Positions 36,391 through 46,200 of a DNA stretch of 64,000 nt are shown here, piece by piece. The position numbers and the translations under genes were made by a program. The notes below the pieces were generated by a model. That model made no database searches and was not told the DNA's origin. It saw only the letters and a list, made by a program, of their open reading frames with translations. Location: the NCBI GenBank assembly GCA_022825665.1, contig JAJDWI010000086.1:1-64000 (forward strand). The letters are read 5' to 3'. Within the stretch, counting starts at the first letter, position 1. Every line of letters begins with the position of its first letter. The stretch comes from Candidatus Poribacteria bacterium. GTDB lineage: Bacteria > Poribacteria > WGA-4E > WGA-3G.

Positions 36391-36507
36391 ATGGAACACA
36401 AAAACCGCATACACCCCACATTCTCAACAAAAACCCTCACCCGTTACCTAAAAAATATCCACCCAAAAACCGACTACAGTCAAGAAAATAAAAACGTACC
36501 AAATTGA
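36391..36507 (+). pseudogene. 38-codon basic open frame, possible remnant
   Basis: An ATG at 36391 opens a frame encoding MEHKNRIHPTFSTKTL and so on to a TGA at 36505-36507. TATAAT at 36375-36380 lies 10 bases before the ATG, but no Shine-Dalgarno is seen. The Lys/Arg/His-rich composition and the abrupt end in an A-rich tract suggest the head of a broken DNA-binding or mobile-element gene. I do not recognise it. It could equally be non-coding. Confidence 0.25.
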
Positions 36508-36611
36508 AATTCTCAAAAAAAATCGTACCACCTTATAAACCCAGTCCCAGACTGGCATAATCCCAAAAAGCAAAACGTACCAAGAAACGAAAAACAGCCG
36601 TTTTTGGTACG
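36495..36611. repeat. CGTACCA motif, three direct and one inverted copy, with long hairpin
   Basis: CGTACCA occurs at 36495-36501, 36524-36530 and 36576-36582, and inverted (TGGTACG) at 36605-36611. The last two are the arms of a long stem: 36572-36589 pairs with 36599-36615 (AAAACGTACCAA with TTGGTACGTTTT, then AAACG with CGTTT) around a 9-base loop. A smaller stem CCAGTC/GACTGG is at 36541-36555. It may be a terminator for upstream transcripts (it ends in a T run) or a protein-binding array. Confidence 0.55.
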
Positions 36612-36692
36612 TTTTTAGAAGGAGCAAAAACCGATGTATTTACAAGCAAGACACAAAGAAATTGACATTTGAATGCCTCTGATGACTAAAAA

Positions 36693-36721
36693 TTGACTTT
36701 ACGCAATGAGCATGTTATAAT
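36693..36721 (+). promoter_or_regulatory. sigma70-type promoter for groEL
   Basis: TTGACT (36693-36698), 17 bases, TATAAT (36716-36721). The start codon follows 57 bases later with AGGAGG. Near-consensus elements imply strong constitutive expression. A sigma32-like or CIRCE element was not seen. Confidence 0.8.
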
Positions 36722-36778
36722 TTATCATCTCTATTTAGTATGAATTCAGTATTCTAAGATTATATAAGGAGGAATTAT

Positions 36779-38410
36779 ATGCCAGCCAAACAAATTATCT
36801 TTGATGAAGAGGCGAGGGTAGCACTCAAACGTGGGGCAGATACTCTCGCTAATGCTGTAAAAGTTACACTCGGACCACGAGGACGAAATGTAGTTATTCA
36901 AAAGTCATTTGGTGCACCAATAGTAACATGTGATGGAGTTACCGTCGCGAAAGAAATTGAACTCCCAGATCCTTATGAGAATATGGGGGCACAATTGTTG
37001 GAATCCATTGCTACCAAAACTAATGATGTCGCTGGTGATGGAACGACAACTGCAACTTTGTTAGGACAAGAAATACTGCATGAAGGGCTAAAAAACGTTA
37101 CTGCTGGTGCAGACCCGATGCAGCTGAAAATTGGAATTGATAAAGCCGTTGATGCAGCTGTTAACGCAATTTCCGCACAAAGCCGTGATGTAAATACACA
37201 TGAAGACATCCTACATGTCGCTTCAATAGCAGCTAACGATCCCGCTAACGATAGCAATATCGGAACCATCATTGCTGAAGCAATCGAAAGAGTTGGGAAC
37301 GATGGTGCGATAACAATTGAAGAGGGTAAATCATCCGAAACCAACGTTGACATTGTTGAAGGAATGCAGTTTGATAGAGGTTTCTTATCACCTCACTTTG
37401 TAACTGATTTGGAAGCACAGGTAGTAGAATTTGAAAATCCGTATATTCTCATTAACACGGAAAAAGTCACTGGTGTTGCAGACCTTGTGCCGATATTAGA
37501 AAAAGTAATGCAACTATCACGTCCCTTGCTTATAATTGCTGAAGATATAGAAGGGGAGGCTCTTTCTACATTAGTCGTCAACAAACTACGAGCAAATATG
37601 CAGGTTGCAGCAGTTAAAGCACCCGGATTCGGTGATAGACGTAAGGAAATGCTTGAAGATATTGCAGTCTTAACTGCTGGTCAGGTAATCTCTGAAGATA
37701 CTGGTATCCGATTAGAAAACATCGTAGTCGGCATGTTAGGCACTGCACAAAGAGTTACGATTGATAAGGATACTACAACTATTGTTGGTGGCTTTGGATC
37801 AAAAGAGAGCATTGATGGTAGAGTCGCACAGATTCGCACACAGATTGAGGATACATCCTCCGAATATGACCGTGAAAAACTTGAAGAAAGACTTGCTAAA
37901 CTCGCTGGTGGTGTTGCTGTGGTAAACGTTGGTGCTGCTACTGAAATTGAAATGAAGGAAAAAAAGGCACGGTGTGAGGACGCACTTGCTGCAACACGAG
38001 CTGCTATAGAAGAAGGTATAGTCGCAGGAGGGGGGACTACGCTCTTACGTGCTATCACAGGACTTGAATCCCTTGAACTTGATGGGGACCAAAACACTGG
38101 ACGAAACATCGTCCAAGAGGCATTACGTTCTCCTATCAAAGCGATTGCGGAAAACGCTGGATTAGAAGGGGCAGTTGTTCTATCTAATGTTGAAAGTGGT
38201 GAAGGTAACTACGGTTTCAATGCAGCAACCGAAGAATATGGGGATATGTTGGAATATGGAGTTATTGACCCAACGAAGGTTGTAAGATCCGCACTACAAA
38301 ACGCAAGTAGTATTGCGGGATTGCTATTGACCACTGAAACGCTGATTACTGAGATTGAAGAACCACCTGAATTTCATGATGAAGCGGATCTAGATGGCCA
38401 CATGCATTAA
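36779..38410 (+). CDS. groL: chaperonin GroEL
   Basis: The protein has 543 residues. It begins [38 protein letters not shown]. The ATP site includes [20 protein letters not shown] and [12 protein letters not shown] (Asp87 region), and later GGGTTLLRA and [23 protein letters not shown]. The apical domain is intact. The C-terminus ends ADLDGHMH and lacks the GGM repeats of many GroELs. AGGAGG lies upstream. No groES gene is adjacent, so this may be a second GroEL copy or the co-chaperonin is encoded elsewhere. Confidence 0.97.
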   Translation: MPAKQIIFDEEARVALKRGADTLANAVKVTLGPRGRNVVIQKSFGAPIVTCDGVTVAKEIELPDPYENMGAQLLESIATKTNDVAGDGTTTATLLGQEILHEGLKNVTAGADPMQLKIGIDKAVDAAVNAISAQSRDVNTHEDILHVASIAANDPANDSNIGTIIAEAIERVGNDGAITIEEGKSSETNVDIVEGMQFDRGFLSPHFVTDLEAQVVEFENPYILINTEKVTGVADLVPILEKVMQLSRPLLIIAEDIEGEALSTLVVNKLRANMQVAAVKAPGFGDRRKEMLEDIAVLTAGQVISEDTGIRLENIVVGMLGTAQRVTIDKDTTTIVGGFGSKESIDGRVAQIRTQIEDTSSEYDREKLEERLAKLAGGVAVVNVGAATEIEMKEKKARCEDALAATRAAIEEGIVAGGGTTLLRAITGLESLELDGDQNTGRNIVQEALRSPIKAIAENAGLEGAVVLSNVESGEGNYGFNAATEEYGDMLEYGVIDPTKVVRSALQNASSIAGLLLTTETLITEIEEPPEFHDEADLDGHMH

Positions 38411-38481
38411 AATAGAATATTTTTCTGATTCTCTAAGACGCATTTAATGTGAAATTGTTAGAACTTAGAAGACAATTATTA

Positions 38482-38507
38482 GCGCGTTCTTTACGGACGC
38501 GCTTTTT
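38482..38507 (+). terminator. Rho-independent terminator of groEL
   Basis: GCGCGT (38482-38487) pairs with ACGCGC (38497-38502) across a 9-base loop and is followed by TTTTT (38503-38507), 70 bases after the groEL stop. Confidence 0.85.
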
Positions 38508-38532
38508 CAATTGGATTACGATTGAAAATAAC

Positions 38533-39006
38533 TTATACACGGTAACGTGCAACCATACCACTATCCCAATCGCAATCTAAACAGAACATTTCTTTTGGAC
38601 CTAAATACTGAATCTTATTACCACCACATGTTGGACATTCCAAAACTTTGTCAGATACATCATCGCTCTCGTTCTGTTGAAAAATATTCAGATGGTAAAC
38701 CTTCATGATTCCTGAATATCTATGTCCAAGTGGACACCTTATCTGGTTAGTATCTTCATTCTCAAATCGTTCAATTAACTCACGTAGAAACTTCAAAGGA
38801 TGGTGACATATAGGACAAGGATTTGGTACAAGTTCCTTAACGACGATAATGTCTGTATCCTCTGACTTAACAGATACAGGTAATGTAAGATGATGCTCAA
38901 GCCTTAGAGACTCGTTGTCATCAGAACCAGTGGTTTCCGTATCAAGACGTTCCGTTACAACTTTATCATAACTATCAGGGCTCAACACAACTGCAGTCGG
39001 CACCAT
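38533..39006 (-). CDS. hypothetical protein with two zinc-ribbon-like motifs
   Basis: This 157-residue protein has two likely metal sites. The first is Cys-Pro-Ile-Cys (about 63-66) with a later CPLGH (about 90-94). The second is CPTCGG with CLDCD about 22 residues on, near the C-terminus. The N-terminal 55 residues are acidic and low-complexity. Zinc ribbons usually bind nucleic acid or protein. I do not recognise the family. It converges with groEL across the terminator. No clear ribosome-binding site except AAGG at about 39018. Confidence 0.65.
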   Translation of the reverse strand: MVPTAVVLSPDSYDKVVTERLDTETTGSDDNESLRLEHHLTLPVSVKSEDTDIIVVKELVPNPCPICHHPLKFLRELIERFENEDTNQIRCPLGHRYSGIMKVYHLNIFQQNESDDVSDKVLECPTCGGNKIQYLGPKEMFCLDCDWDSGMVARYRV

Positions 39007-39169
39007 CGTTCCACCTTTTAAACTTGATATGAGTCTGTAGATGCGTTCTAAAATGGTCTGGTACCTCCAAATTATAAACTAATCTTCTTATCATTTGGTA
39101 TGAATGTATAAGGAATTACGTTTCATCTGCAAATGTGTTGTTGACAATTATTATATCTATACCTTTACA

Positions 39170-39532
39170 TTAAACCACTGGATCAGATGACAATAACTGT
39201 TCACGAGAACGTGCTAAAGATGATGAACCACGTTGTTTGCGATATGCATCGCCAGGTTGGTTTTTGACAATAAAAATTTCATTACCATCACGAATTATAG
39301 CATCACCTTCAATCAATGTAGTTTCGAATTTTCTCATACTTGTTATGAAATTGACGGTCACTCGTCCTGTATCAAGTATCTGTATTGTCCAGCCATTCTC
39401 AGAACTGACTTTGCTGAATCGCTGTTCAATTTCCATAGTTTGCATCTGTTCTACATTTAGGACTACACCACTTTCTGAGGGACCTTGATTAGTACTTTCA
39501 GTCATTTCGTCCATTGCATTTTCTTCAACCAT
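39170..39532 (-). CDS. small hypothetical protein
   Basis: The 120-residue protein has an acidic N-terminus (to about 35) and then a beta-rich core with LDTGRVTVNFITSMRKFETTLIEGDAIIRDGNEIFIV, likely a small OB-like or SH3-like barrel. AAGGAGACG lies 7 bases before the ATG. There is no signal peptide or membrane helix. It shares strand with the zinc-ribbon gene 163 bases downstream. Its function is unknown. Confidence 0.65.
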   Translation of the reverse strand: MVEENAMDEMTESTNQGPSESGVVLNVEQMQTMEIEQRFSKVSSENGWTIQILDTGRVTVNFITSMRKFETTLIEGDAIIRDGNEIFIVKNQPGDAYRKQRGSSSLARSREQLLSSDPVV

Positions 39533-39682
39533 TTTCGTCTCCTTCTAAAAAATTGACATATCCCTATTTTATCCAATGATATAGTCATTTGTCAACCTAT
39601 TTTACCAAACTTACAGGGTTATTTAGTTTTCTATAATTCTAACACTTGTGTTCACAAACGTGGTTTTTGAAAAATTAGTATA

Positions 39683-39716
39683 GTAGGTCGGAGCGAACAT
39701 AGCGACCTCCGACATG
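39683..39716. repeat. dispersed intergenic repeat
   Basis: GTAGGTCGGAGCGAACATAG then CGACCTCCGACATG includes two arms (AGGTCGGAG and CTCCGACAT) that can partly pair (GTCGGAG with CTCCGAC). It matches the repeat at 12181-12206 on the opposite strand. Confidence 0.6.
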
Positions 39717-39751
39717 TTATACCCAGTTTTCATAGTATCGTTCTCTTTTGT

Positions 39752-39775
39752 AGCACAAACTTGAAAGTTTGTGCT
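39752..39775. repeat. perfect 11-bp hairpin
   Basis: AGCACAAACTT (39752-39762) is exactly inverted at 39765-39775 with a 2-base centre. It is part of the repeat cluster and not followed by a T run. Confidence 0.75.
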
Positions 39776-39953
39776 ATTCAGCACGAACATTGCAAAAGGT
39801 TGTCAACATATAATAGGATTCCGACATCTCCAACTCAATGCTTTGCGTAATCTACGTAATCAGTGTAATCCGCGCTTCAGACAATTCCGTGACTTCTATG
39901 ATTCAGATAAAAAATCGACAATTAATTGCCTTTGGTTTTCAAATAAAATCATA

Positions 39954-39983
39954 TTGACAGTGACCACACTTACAGGATATAAT
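39954..39983 (+). promoter_or_regulatory. sigma70-type promoter
   Basis: TTGACA (39954-39959), 18 bases, TATAAT (39978-39983). The gene at 40016 starts 32 bases downstream. Confidence 0.75.
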
Positions 39984-40015
39984 TTTATAGATTAAATTGA
40001 GAAAGTATACATAGA

Positions 40016-42325
40016 ATGCAGTTCACATACTATTTGCCTCTTTGGGCAATAATACTTGCAATCATCATTTCAATAGGCATTACTTTATATGGGTACACTA
40101 AAGCAGGTCAACCTATACCTCAGTTCCTCCGTTATTTACTCATTACATTACGTTTTATAGCAATAGTAATTTTACTTAGTTGCTTATTAGCACCGGTTAT
40201 ACTCCAAAAAAAAGATGTTACGCCTCCAACACATCTATCCATATTAGTGGATACATCACGAAGTATGCAATTGGAAGATAACTATCTTGGTAAGACAGAT
40301 TCCTCAAGAATGAATCAAGTAAACCGATTGCTTTTTGATGAATCAAGCCAATTCTTACAAAATGTGAATAGTGAACACAAAGTCCATCTATACCATTTTG
40401 ATAATTCCTTACATGAAAGTACAAAAAGTGTAGCTAATTTTGAACCAGATGGGTCACTCACAGATATTGCTGCTGCGATTAAGGAGACGGTGGAAGCATG
40501 GCGCGGACAACCTAACGCTGGTATAATTTTAATATCTGACGGCGCACATAATACATCTAACCTTTCAATTGATAACATTGCTGCTATGAATACACCTGTT
40601 TATGCAATAGGGGTCGGTTCGCCACTACCTCCAAAAGATATACAGATTCAGAAAGTTGATGTGTTACCAATTGCCTATACAGGACATGAAACACTAATTC
40701 GTATCACAGTTGGTCAGACAGGATATGCAGATGAATCTATTAGATTATCACTGCGAGATACCAGTACTAATCGTCTTGTTGATGCGTCAATGGTGACTTT
40801 TCCTGAGGATAATAATGAGCAATCAATTACTATTGATGAACAACGTTTACCGAAAGGCAGTCAACAGGTCATTGAACTAAAATTGACACCTCAGACAGAA
40901 GGTAATTTTCAATATCAGGTAGGGCTTCCTACATTAGAAGGTGAACTAACCGATAAAAACAATGAAAAGACGTTTACCATAAAAGTGGTGAAGGCGAAAC
41001 TAAATGTCCTTTATTTTGAAGGAAGACCTCGTTGGGAATATGCATTTCTCAAACGCACTTTAGAACGCGATCCAGATATTGATCCTACTTTTGCTATACA
41101 ATCGAAGAAATCTGTCAGCGACTCAGTCCTATCTCGTTACAATGGGTTTTTCCCGCAAGACAGTGATACTACACCTACTCGGTTCCCTGAAACTCGTGAA
41201 GAACTCTACCAATATGATGTGTTGATATTAGGTGATATATCTGCAGAACATCTTACAATTGCACAGCAGCAGTCGATTGTTGATTTTGTTGAGCAGCGCG
41301 GAAAGGCTGTGATTTTTTTACCATCACATAATGCTTTAGGGGTAGATGGATTTAGAAAGACGGAAATTTCCAAAATACTACCAATCCAGATACCCGCAAA
41401 TGGATGTAGGGAACAAAAGGGAGAGTATGCACTTAACCTAACACAAAACGGTATATTTCATCCGATTTTGCAACTTACTGATAAAATAGAACGTAACAAC
41501 GAAATATGGCAAAACTTACCTGCACTTTCACATTCCTTTCGAAGATTCCAACTCAGAGCGGGAGCAACAACACTCATAAATAAGGACAATGGAGAACCTA
41601 TTCTGATATTCCATCGAGTTGGTCTTGGAAAAAGTCTTTTCTTTGCAGCAGAGGGTATTTGGAATTGGGATTTTGGCGTAAATTCATATAAGGATGAAGT
41701 ATATCAAACAGTGTATTCCCGTTTTTGGGCACAGACACTAAGATGGATGGCACAACAGTCTGATGAAAATCAGATATATATCTCAACTGATGCCTCTACA
41801 TATTCGCAAGGTGAAACTGCAAAGATTAACATTAGGACATTTTCACTTACTATTGATCCACAAATTAACACTGAAATTCAATTATCCGTTACAACCCCAA
41901 GTGGAACACAATTTCCACTGAAAACACATACTGAAACAAGTGGAACACAATTACGCAATGCAGGAAATTACACTACGCAATTGAAAGTTGAGGAAAAAGG
42001 AACCTATAATATTCGTGCAGTGGGTAAAGCTGGAAATATACCATTGGGTGAGGATGAAATTGATCTATTCGTACACCCTCAACTGATTGAATTAGAAGCA
42101 CCTCAACTAAACGAACCGCTACTGAAAGAACTCGCTACGAAGACTGGTGGTGTCTATTCTATAATTGATAATGCACACTCACTTCCTGATAAGATAAACA
42201 TTGAACAGGACCCAATATTTGTGGATACTGAACGCGATTTATGGGCACATCCCATAGTCCTTATAGCAATTGTTGGTTTGTTAGGTACTGAATGGTTTAT
42301 ACGAAAACGTGTAGGTTTGATTTAA
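40016..42325 (+). CDS. membrane-anchored VWA and glutamine amidotransferase-like protein
   Basis: The protein has 769 residues. Two N-terminal helices (about 6-27 and 40-62) are followed by a VWA-like domain (about 72-205) with DTSRS starting at Asp79 and LISDGAHNTSN near 178. Next come Ig-like beta segments, then a region starting LNVLYFEGRPRWEYAFLKRTL (about 335) that resembles the glutamine amidotransferase-like domain of such proteins. A C-terminal helix (about 745-763) with RKR ends the protein. This arrangement occurs in clusters with DUF4159 and DUF4175 proteins and MoxR/DUF58 in other bacteria (aerotolerance-type operons). The role is structural or regulatory, not enzymatic, by inference. 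Confidence 0.8.
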   Translation: MQFTYYLPLWAIILAIIISIGITLYGYTKAGQPIPQFLRYLLITLRFIAIVILLSCLLAPVILQKKDVTPPTHLSILVDTSRSMQLEDNYLGKTDSSRMNQVNRLLFDESSQFLQNVNSEHKVHLYHFDNSLHESTKSVANFEPDGSLTDIAAAIKETVEAWRGQPNAGIILISDGAHNTSNLSIDNIAAMNTPVYAIGVGSPLPPKDIQIQKVDVLPIAYTGHETLIRITVGQTGYADESIRLSLRDTSTNRLVDASMVTFPEDNNEQSITIDEQRLPKGSQQVIELKLTPQTEGNFQYQVGLPTLEGELTDKNNEKTFTIKVVKAKLNVLYFEGRPRWEYAFLKRTLERDPDIDPTFAIQSKKSVSDSVLSRYNGFFPQDSDTTPTRFPETREELYQYDVLILGDISAEHLTIAQQQSIVDFVEQRGKAVIFLPSHNALGVDGFRKTEISKILPIQIPANGCREQKGEYALNLTQNGIFHPILQLTDKIERNNEIWQNLPALSHSFRRFQLRAGATTLINKDNGEPILIFHRVGLGKSLFFAAEGIWNWDFGVNSYKDEVYQTVYSRFWAQTLRWMAQQSDENQIYISTDASTYSQGETAKINIRTFSLTIDPQINTEIQLSVTTPSGTQFPLKTHTETSGTQLRNAGNYTTQLKVEEKGTYNIRAVGKAGNIPLGEDEIDLFVHPQLIELEAPQLNEPLLKELATKTGGVYSIIDNAHSLPDKINIEQDPIFVDTERDLWAHPIVLIAIVGLLGTEWFIRKRVGLI

Positions 42326-42446
42326 TGACTTTGTCATACATATTGTATTGATAGTTAATATTCCTTACCGTTTATTTGAAATTAAAGTGGCACAATTAAC
42401 CTCGCTATAATATAATCAAGTAGATGTTGATCAAGGACATTCAAAT

Positions 42447-43154
42447 ATGAAAAGAAGGGATAAAAACTGGAACTTCCAACATATCTATACAAGAAAATGG
42501 CTTCTACTTCTAATCTTCTTCTTGTTTTTCTGCATTCTTATTAGTACACAACAGGCTGGAGAACAATTTACAATTGCACAAGTTCAGTATGGTGGTGGAG
42601 GAGATTGGTATGGCGATCCATCTGCAATAGGAAATTGGCTCCGTCTGCTCAGGGAACGGACTGAAATTGAAACTGCTGATGACCGTGTGATTCTCAAATT
42701 AACTGATCATGAATTATATCAGTATCCTATGTTATATCTGGTGGGACACGGAAATATCCGTCTAACTGAGGATGAAGTTACTTCGCTACGACAATATCTT
42801 ACAAAGGGTGGATTCCTTTTTGTAAACGATGACTACGGATTAGACAAGAGTTTCCGAAGAGAGATAAGTAGGGTTTTTCCAAAGCAGGAATTGCAACCGA
42901 TACCAAATTCGCACCCGATATATCACTGTTTTTACGATTTACCCGGTTTACCGAAAATCCATGAACACGATTCAGAACCAGCTCAAGGATTTGGTATTTT
43001 TCACGATGGAAGAATGGTAGTCTTTTACGCTTACAGTGCTGACATTGGAGACGGGTTGGAAGACCCAAGAGTCCATCCAGACGACACACCAGAAATCCGA
43101 GAACTTGCATCAAAAATGGCGGTAAACATTGCTGTCTATGTTCTGTCTCATTAA
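42447..43154 (+). CDS. DUF4159 domain-containing protein
   Basis: This 235-residue protein has an N-terminal helix (about 18-38; positively charged start) and then the DUF4159 domain. It begins FTIAQVQYGGGGDWYGDPSAI and continues YLVGHGNIRLT, LTKGGFLFVNDDYG, IPNSHPIYHCFYDL and VVFYAYSADIGDG. The fold resembles glutamine-amidotransferase-like flavodoxin folds; HPIYHCFY is a family hallmark. It lies 121 bases after the VWA gene and 74 before the DUF4175-like gene. The function is unknown. Confidence 0.88.
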   Translation: MKRRDKNWNFQHIYTRKWLLLLIFFLFFCILISTQQAGEQFTIAQVQYGGGGDWYGDPSAIGNWLRLLRERTEIETADDRVILKLTDHELYQYPMLYLVGHGNIRLTEDEVTSLRQYLTKGGFLFVNDDYGLDKSFRREISRVFPKQELQPIPNSHPIYHCFYDLPGLPKIHEHDSEPAQGFGIFHDGRMVVFYAYSADIGDGLEDPRVHPDDTPEIRELASKMAVNIAVYVLSH

Positions 43155-43228
43155 GTAAAATCGGAGTATATCTATATACTCGTACTTGTGGTATACAGTC
43201 TCCATATAACTGAATACGAGGAAATAAA

Positions 43229-46200
43229 ATGTCAAATCAAAACACCAATCAGATTTACCAATCTATCATCAACAAACTCAATAGAGTCCGAAGTACTTGG
43301 CGATGGCTTATTCTATCTGAGAATCTCTTAAAATGGGTTGCTGTACTCTCAATCGTCATGACTGTTGTTCTCCTCTGTTTTCAGTTGGCATTACCCCTAA
43401 TATTCCGAGGTGCTATCGTCGTTTTCTCATTAGGAATTGCACTATATTTCACTATTCGTATTTTGATCCGTCCACTGTTTCGTAAATTTACCTATACCTC
43501 AGTAGCAGCCTATCTCGAAAAAGCATATCCGAATATAGAAAATAGGATACTAAGTGCAGTCCAACTGAAAAATACACTTGATAACAACAGGTTAGGGTAT
43601 GCACAAGAATTTGTTGAGCAGTTGATAAATCAAACACAAGATGATATAGATAAGATTGAGTTAAAGAAGATTTTTCACAGAGAAGTTCATGGAATAAAAC
43701 AGTACGCTGGTGTTGCTGTTATATCTTTGTGTGTTTTGTTACTGACTACATTCCTATTACCATCTGCATTGAAGGGATTCACACAAACATTTGAGACACT
43801 ACCTAAGACAACAATGGAGGGATTTACTGCACACATAGATCAAGTTTCTCCTGGGAACATTCAAATAAAACGTGGAGAAGATGTAACCATTAGTGCAAAG
43901 GTTAGTGGTCATCTGGATGCGTCTGTTTATGTCTATTACAGATTGGCACAAACTGACGAGAAAGAAAATGATCAGACTAATGGAAAGGTATTAACTGATA
44001 CAGATAATAACATAAATGATGTAAAGAATCCATTACCGCATACACAGGAAGGAGAAACGTGGCAATCTTTACTAATGAATCGTGAACCCACAGATGTCCC
44101 ATTTACCGCAACGATAAAAAATATTGATCGTTCAATATACTACTATGTTTCAACAAAAGACATTGCGTCAGAACGATTTCAAATTGCTGTAAGTCATGAA
44201 CCTATCATTCAATCCTTCCAACTACAGCTCAACTTTCCCGCATACACACAACTTCCATCGAAAACCCTTGAAGCAAACACAGGTAATACAGAAGTGCTTT
44301 ATGGTACAGAGATAATTATCACTGGAGAAAGTAATAAGCCACTGACAGAATCAAATATTATATTTAATGAATCTGATCCTGTTCCATTACAAATCGTATC
44401 TGAAACTGGAATCAAAGGTAGTTTTATCGCACAAGAAGCGGACACATACCACATACAAATACAAGACAAAGAAGGTCTGACAAATACTGACTCACTTGTT
44501 TATACACTCAACGTTTATAAGGATAATATCCCTCAAGTGGAGATTGTTGAACCGGGTAAAGACCTTGATTTAGATAATGATATGCTTATCAAACTCAAGG
44601 TTGAAGCAACTGATGATTATGGACTCCAGACATTACAATTGGTGCATCGAATTCAGAAAGAAAACGCTGACGATGTATTTGTTACACTCAAGCAAATATC
44701 TTCAACCACATCACCACCACAAACATCGCAGTTCCTATCATATACTTGGGATATTGATCCGATTGGTCTTTTTCCCGGTGAGATACTTTCTTATTATGTA
44801 CAAGCACTTGATATAGATGATGTATCAGGTCCTAACATTGGCAAATCGCGCACATATACACTCCGTTTTCCAACGCTTGATGAATTATATAAAGAACTTG
44901 CAACTGAGCAGGAAACTGAACAGTATAGTCTTGATGAATTATTTGACGAACAGTCTGAAGCAACAGGTATGGTAGAAGAACTTCTTGACAAAATTCGGAA
45001 ATTTAATGAGTTCTCTTTAACCGATAAAAAACTATTACAACAAGTAGTTGAAACCCAAGAACAGATAGAAAAGAAAGCGAATGAACTCATTACAGACATG
45101 CAACAGACTACTACAGATATAGAGAAAAACCAACTCTTTGAACCAGAAACCATACAAAAATACCAAGAACTTCAAGAATTGATGAAGGAAGCACTGTCAG
45201 AAGAACATCAGGAACTTCTGAAAAAATTGAGCGAGGCATTAGCTCAACAACAAATATCTGATCAAGAACAAGCAATGACTGAAGCCAATTTCAATCAAGA
45301 ACTGTTTCAACAACAGCTTGAACGCATGAAATCGCTTTATCAACAAATGATAATGCAACAGAAACTTGAGGCAGCAGCCAAACAAGCACAAGCTCTCGCA
45401 GAACAGCAGAAAGAACTAATGGATTCCATAGACACAAAATCCGCACAGAATACAGATGACTCAACTTCCTCTGAAGCCGCTGAATCAGCAGACACTCAGC
45501 AATCTACAAATCAGGAACAAGATCAAACAGCAAAGAATAATTTAGAAAAAGCAAAACTAAATGACTCGGCACAAAAAGAGGATAGGATTAGAGGAGAATC
45601 TGATAAACTTAGCGATAAATTAGACTCTCTTGGCAATGAAATGTCTGAAATGGCAAAATCTCAAGAAAATACTGCTCCGCAAATACAGAAAATCGCTGAT
45701 GAAGTCAAGAGACTCAACGAATTTACCAAAGATCAAAACCTATCTGAAAATCTGCAAAATACAAGTGAAAGTCTACGAAAGGAACAGCAACAAAAAGCAC
45801 TTCAAACAGGTAGAGAAGCAGAACAAACAATGACTGAATTAGCACAAGGGTTGGATAATGCATTAGAATTTATGGAAGGTGCAAATTCTAATCAAGCGTT
45901 GGTTGCAATGCGAGAGGCAGTAAAGAGCAGTCTATATTTTTCGCACCTTCATGAGAAAGCGATAAATCAAACAAGCGAACTTGTTACATCTAATACAATG
46001 GATTACATCCCAAGTGAAATACAACGGCTACAAAAGCTTGCGTCAGATGAACTAAGTGTTGCAAATGGGATCTCACATCTTGCTAATAAACTCTGGGAAC
46101 TGGGAAAGCAACAGATGCAAATAGACCCTGAAATTGTGTGGCAATTGAATTCATCAAGTGATGCCTTAAACCGTGCTGCACGCGCGTTGGAAGATAGACA

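Larger units (their letters stand above)
36131..36778. other. 648-base repeat-rich intergenic region ahead of groEL
   Basis: The region carries several short repeats, listed separately: a hairpin at 36217-36242, AATCCTG-type direct repeats at 36248-36289, a tandem 11-mer at 36299-36328, a small open frame at 36391-36507, CGTACCA repeats, and a long hairpin at 36572-36615. The groEL promoter follows at 36693-36721. No CIRCE (TTAGCACTC inverted repeat) heat-shock operator is seen. Confidence 0.7.
39533..40015. other. 483-base divergent intergenic region with dispersed repeats
   Basis: Besides the promoter at 39954-39983, the region holds the GTAGGTCGGAGCGA-family repeat (39683-39706), a perfect hairpin at 39752-39775, a TAATC/GTAAT-type string (39848-39870) and TTCAGACAATTC (39876-39887) also found near 36281. 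No gene is supported in it. Confidence 0.7.

Noticed and set aside
36131-36778. CIRCE operator for groEL
   Set aside because: TTAGCACTC-N9-GAGTGCTAA was not present.
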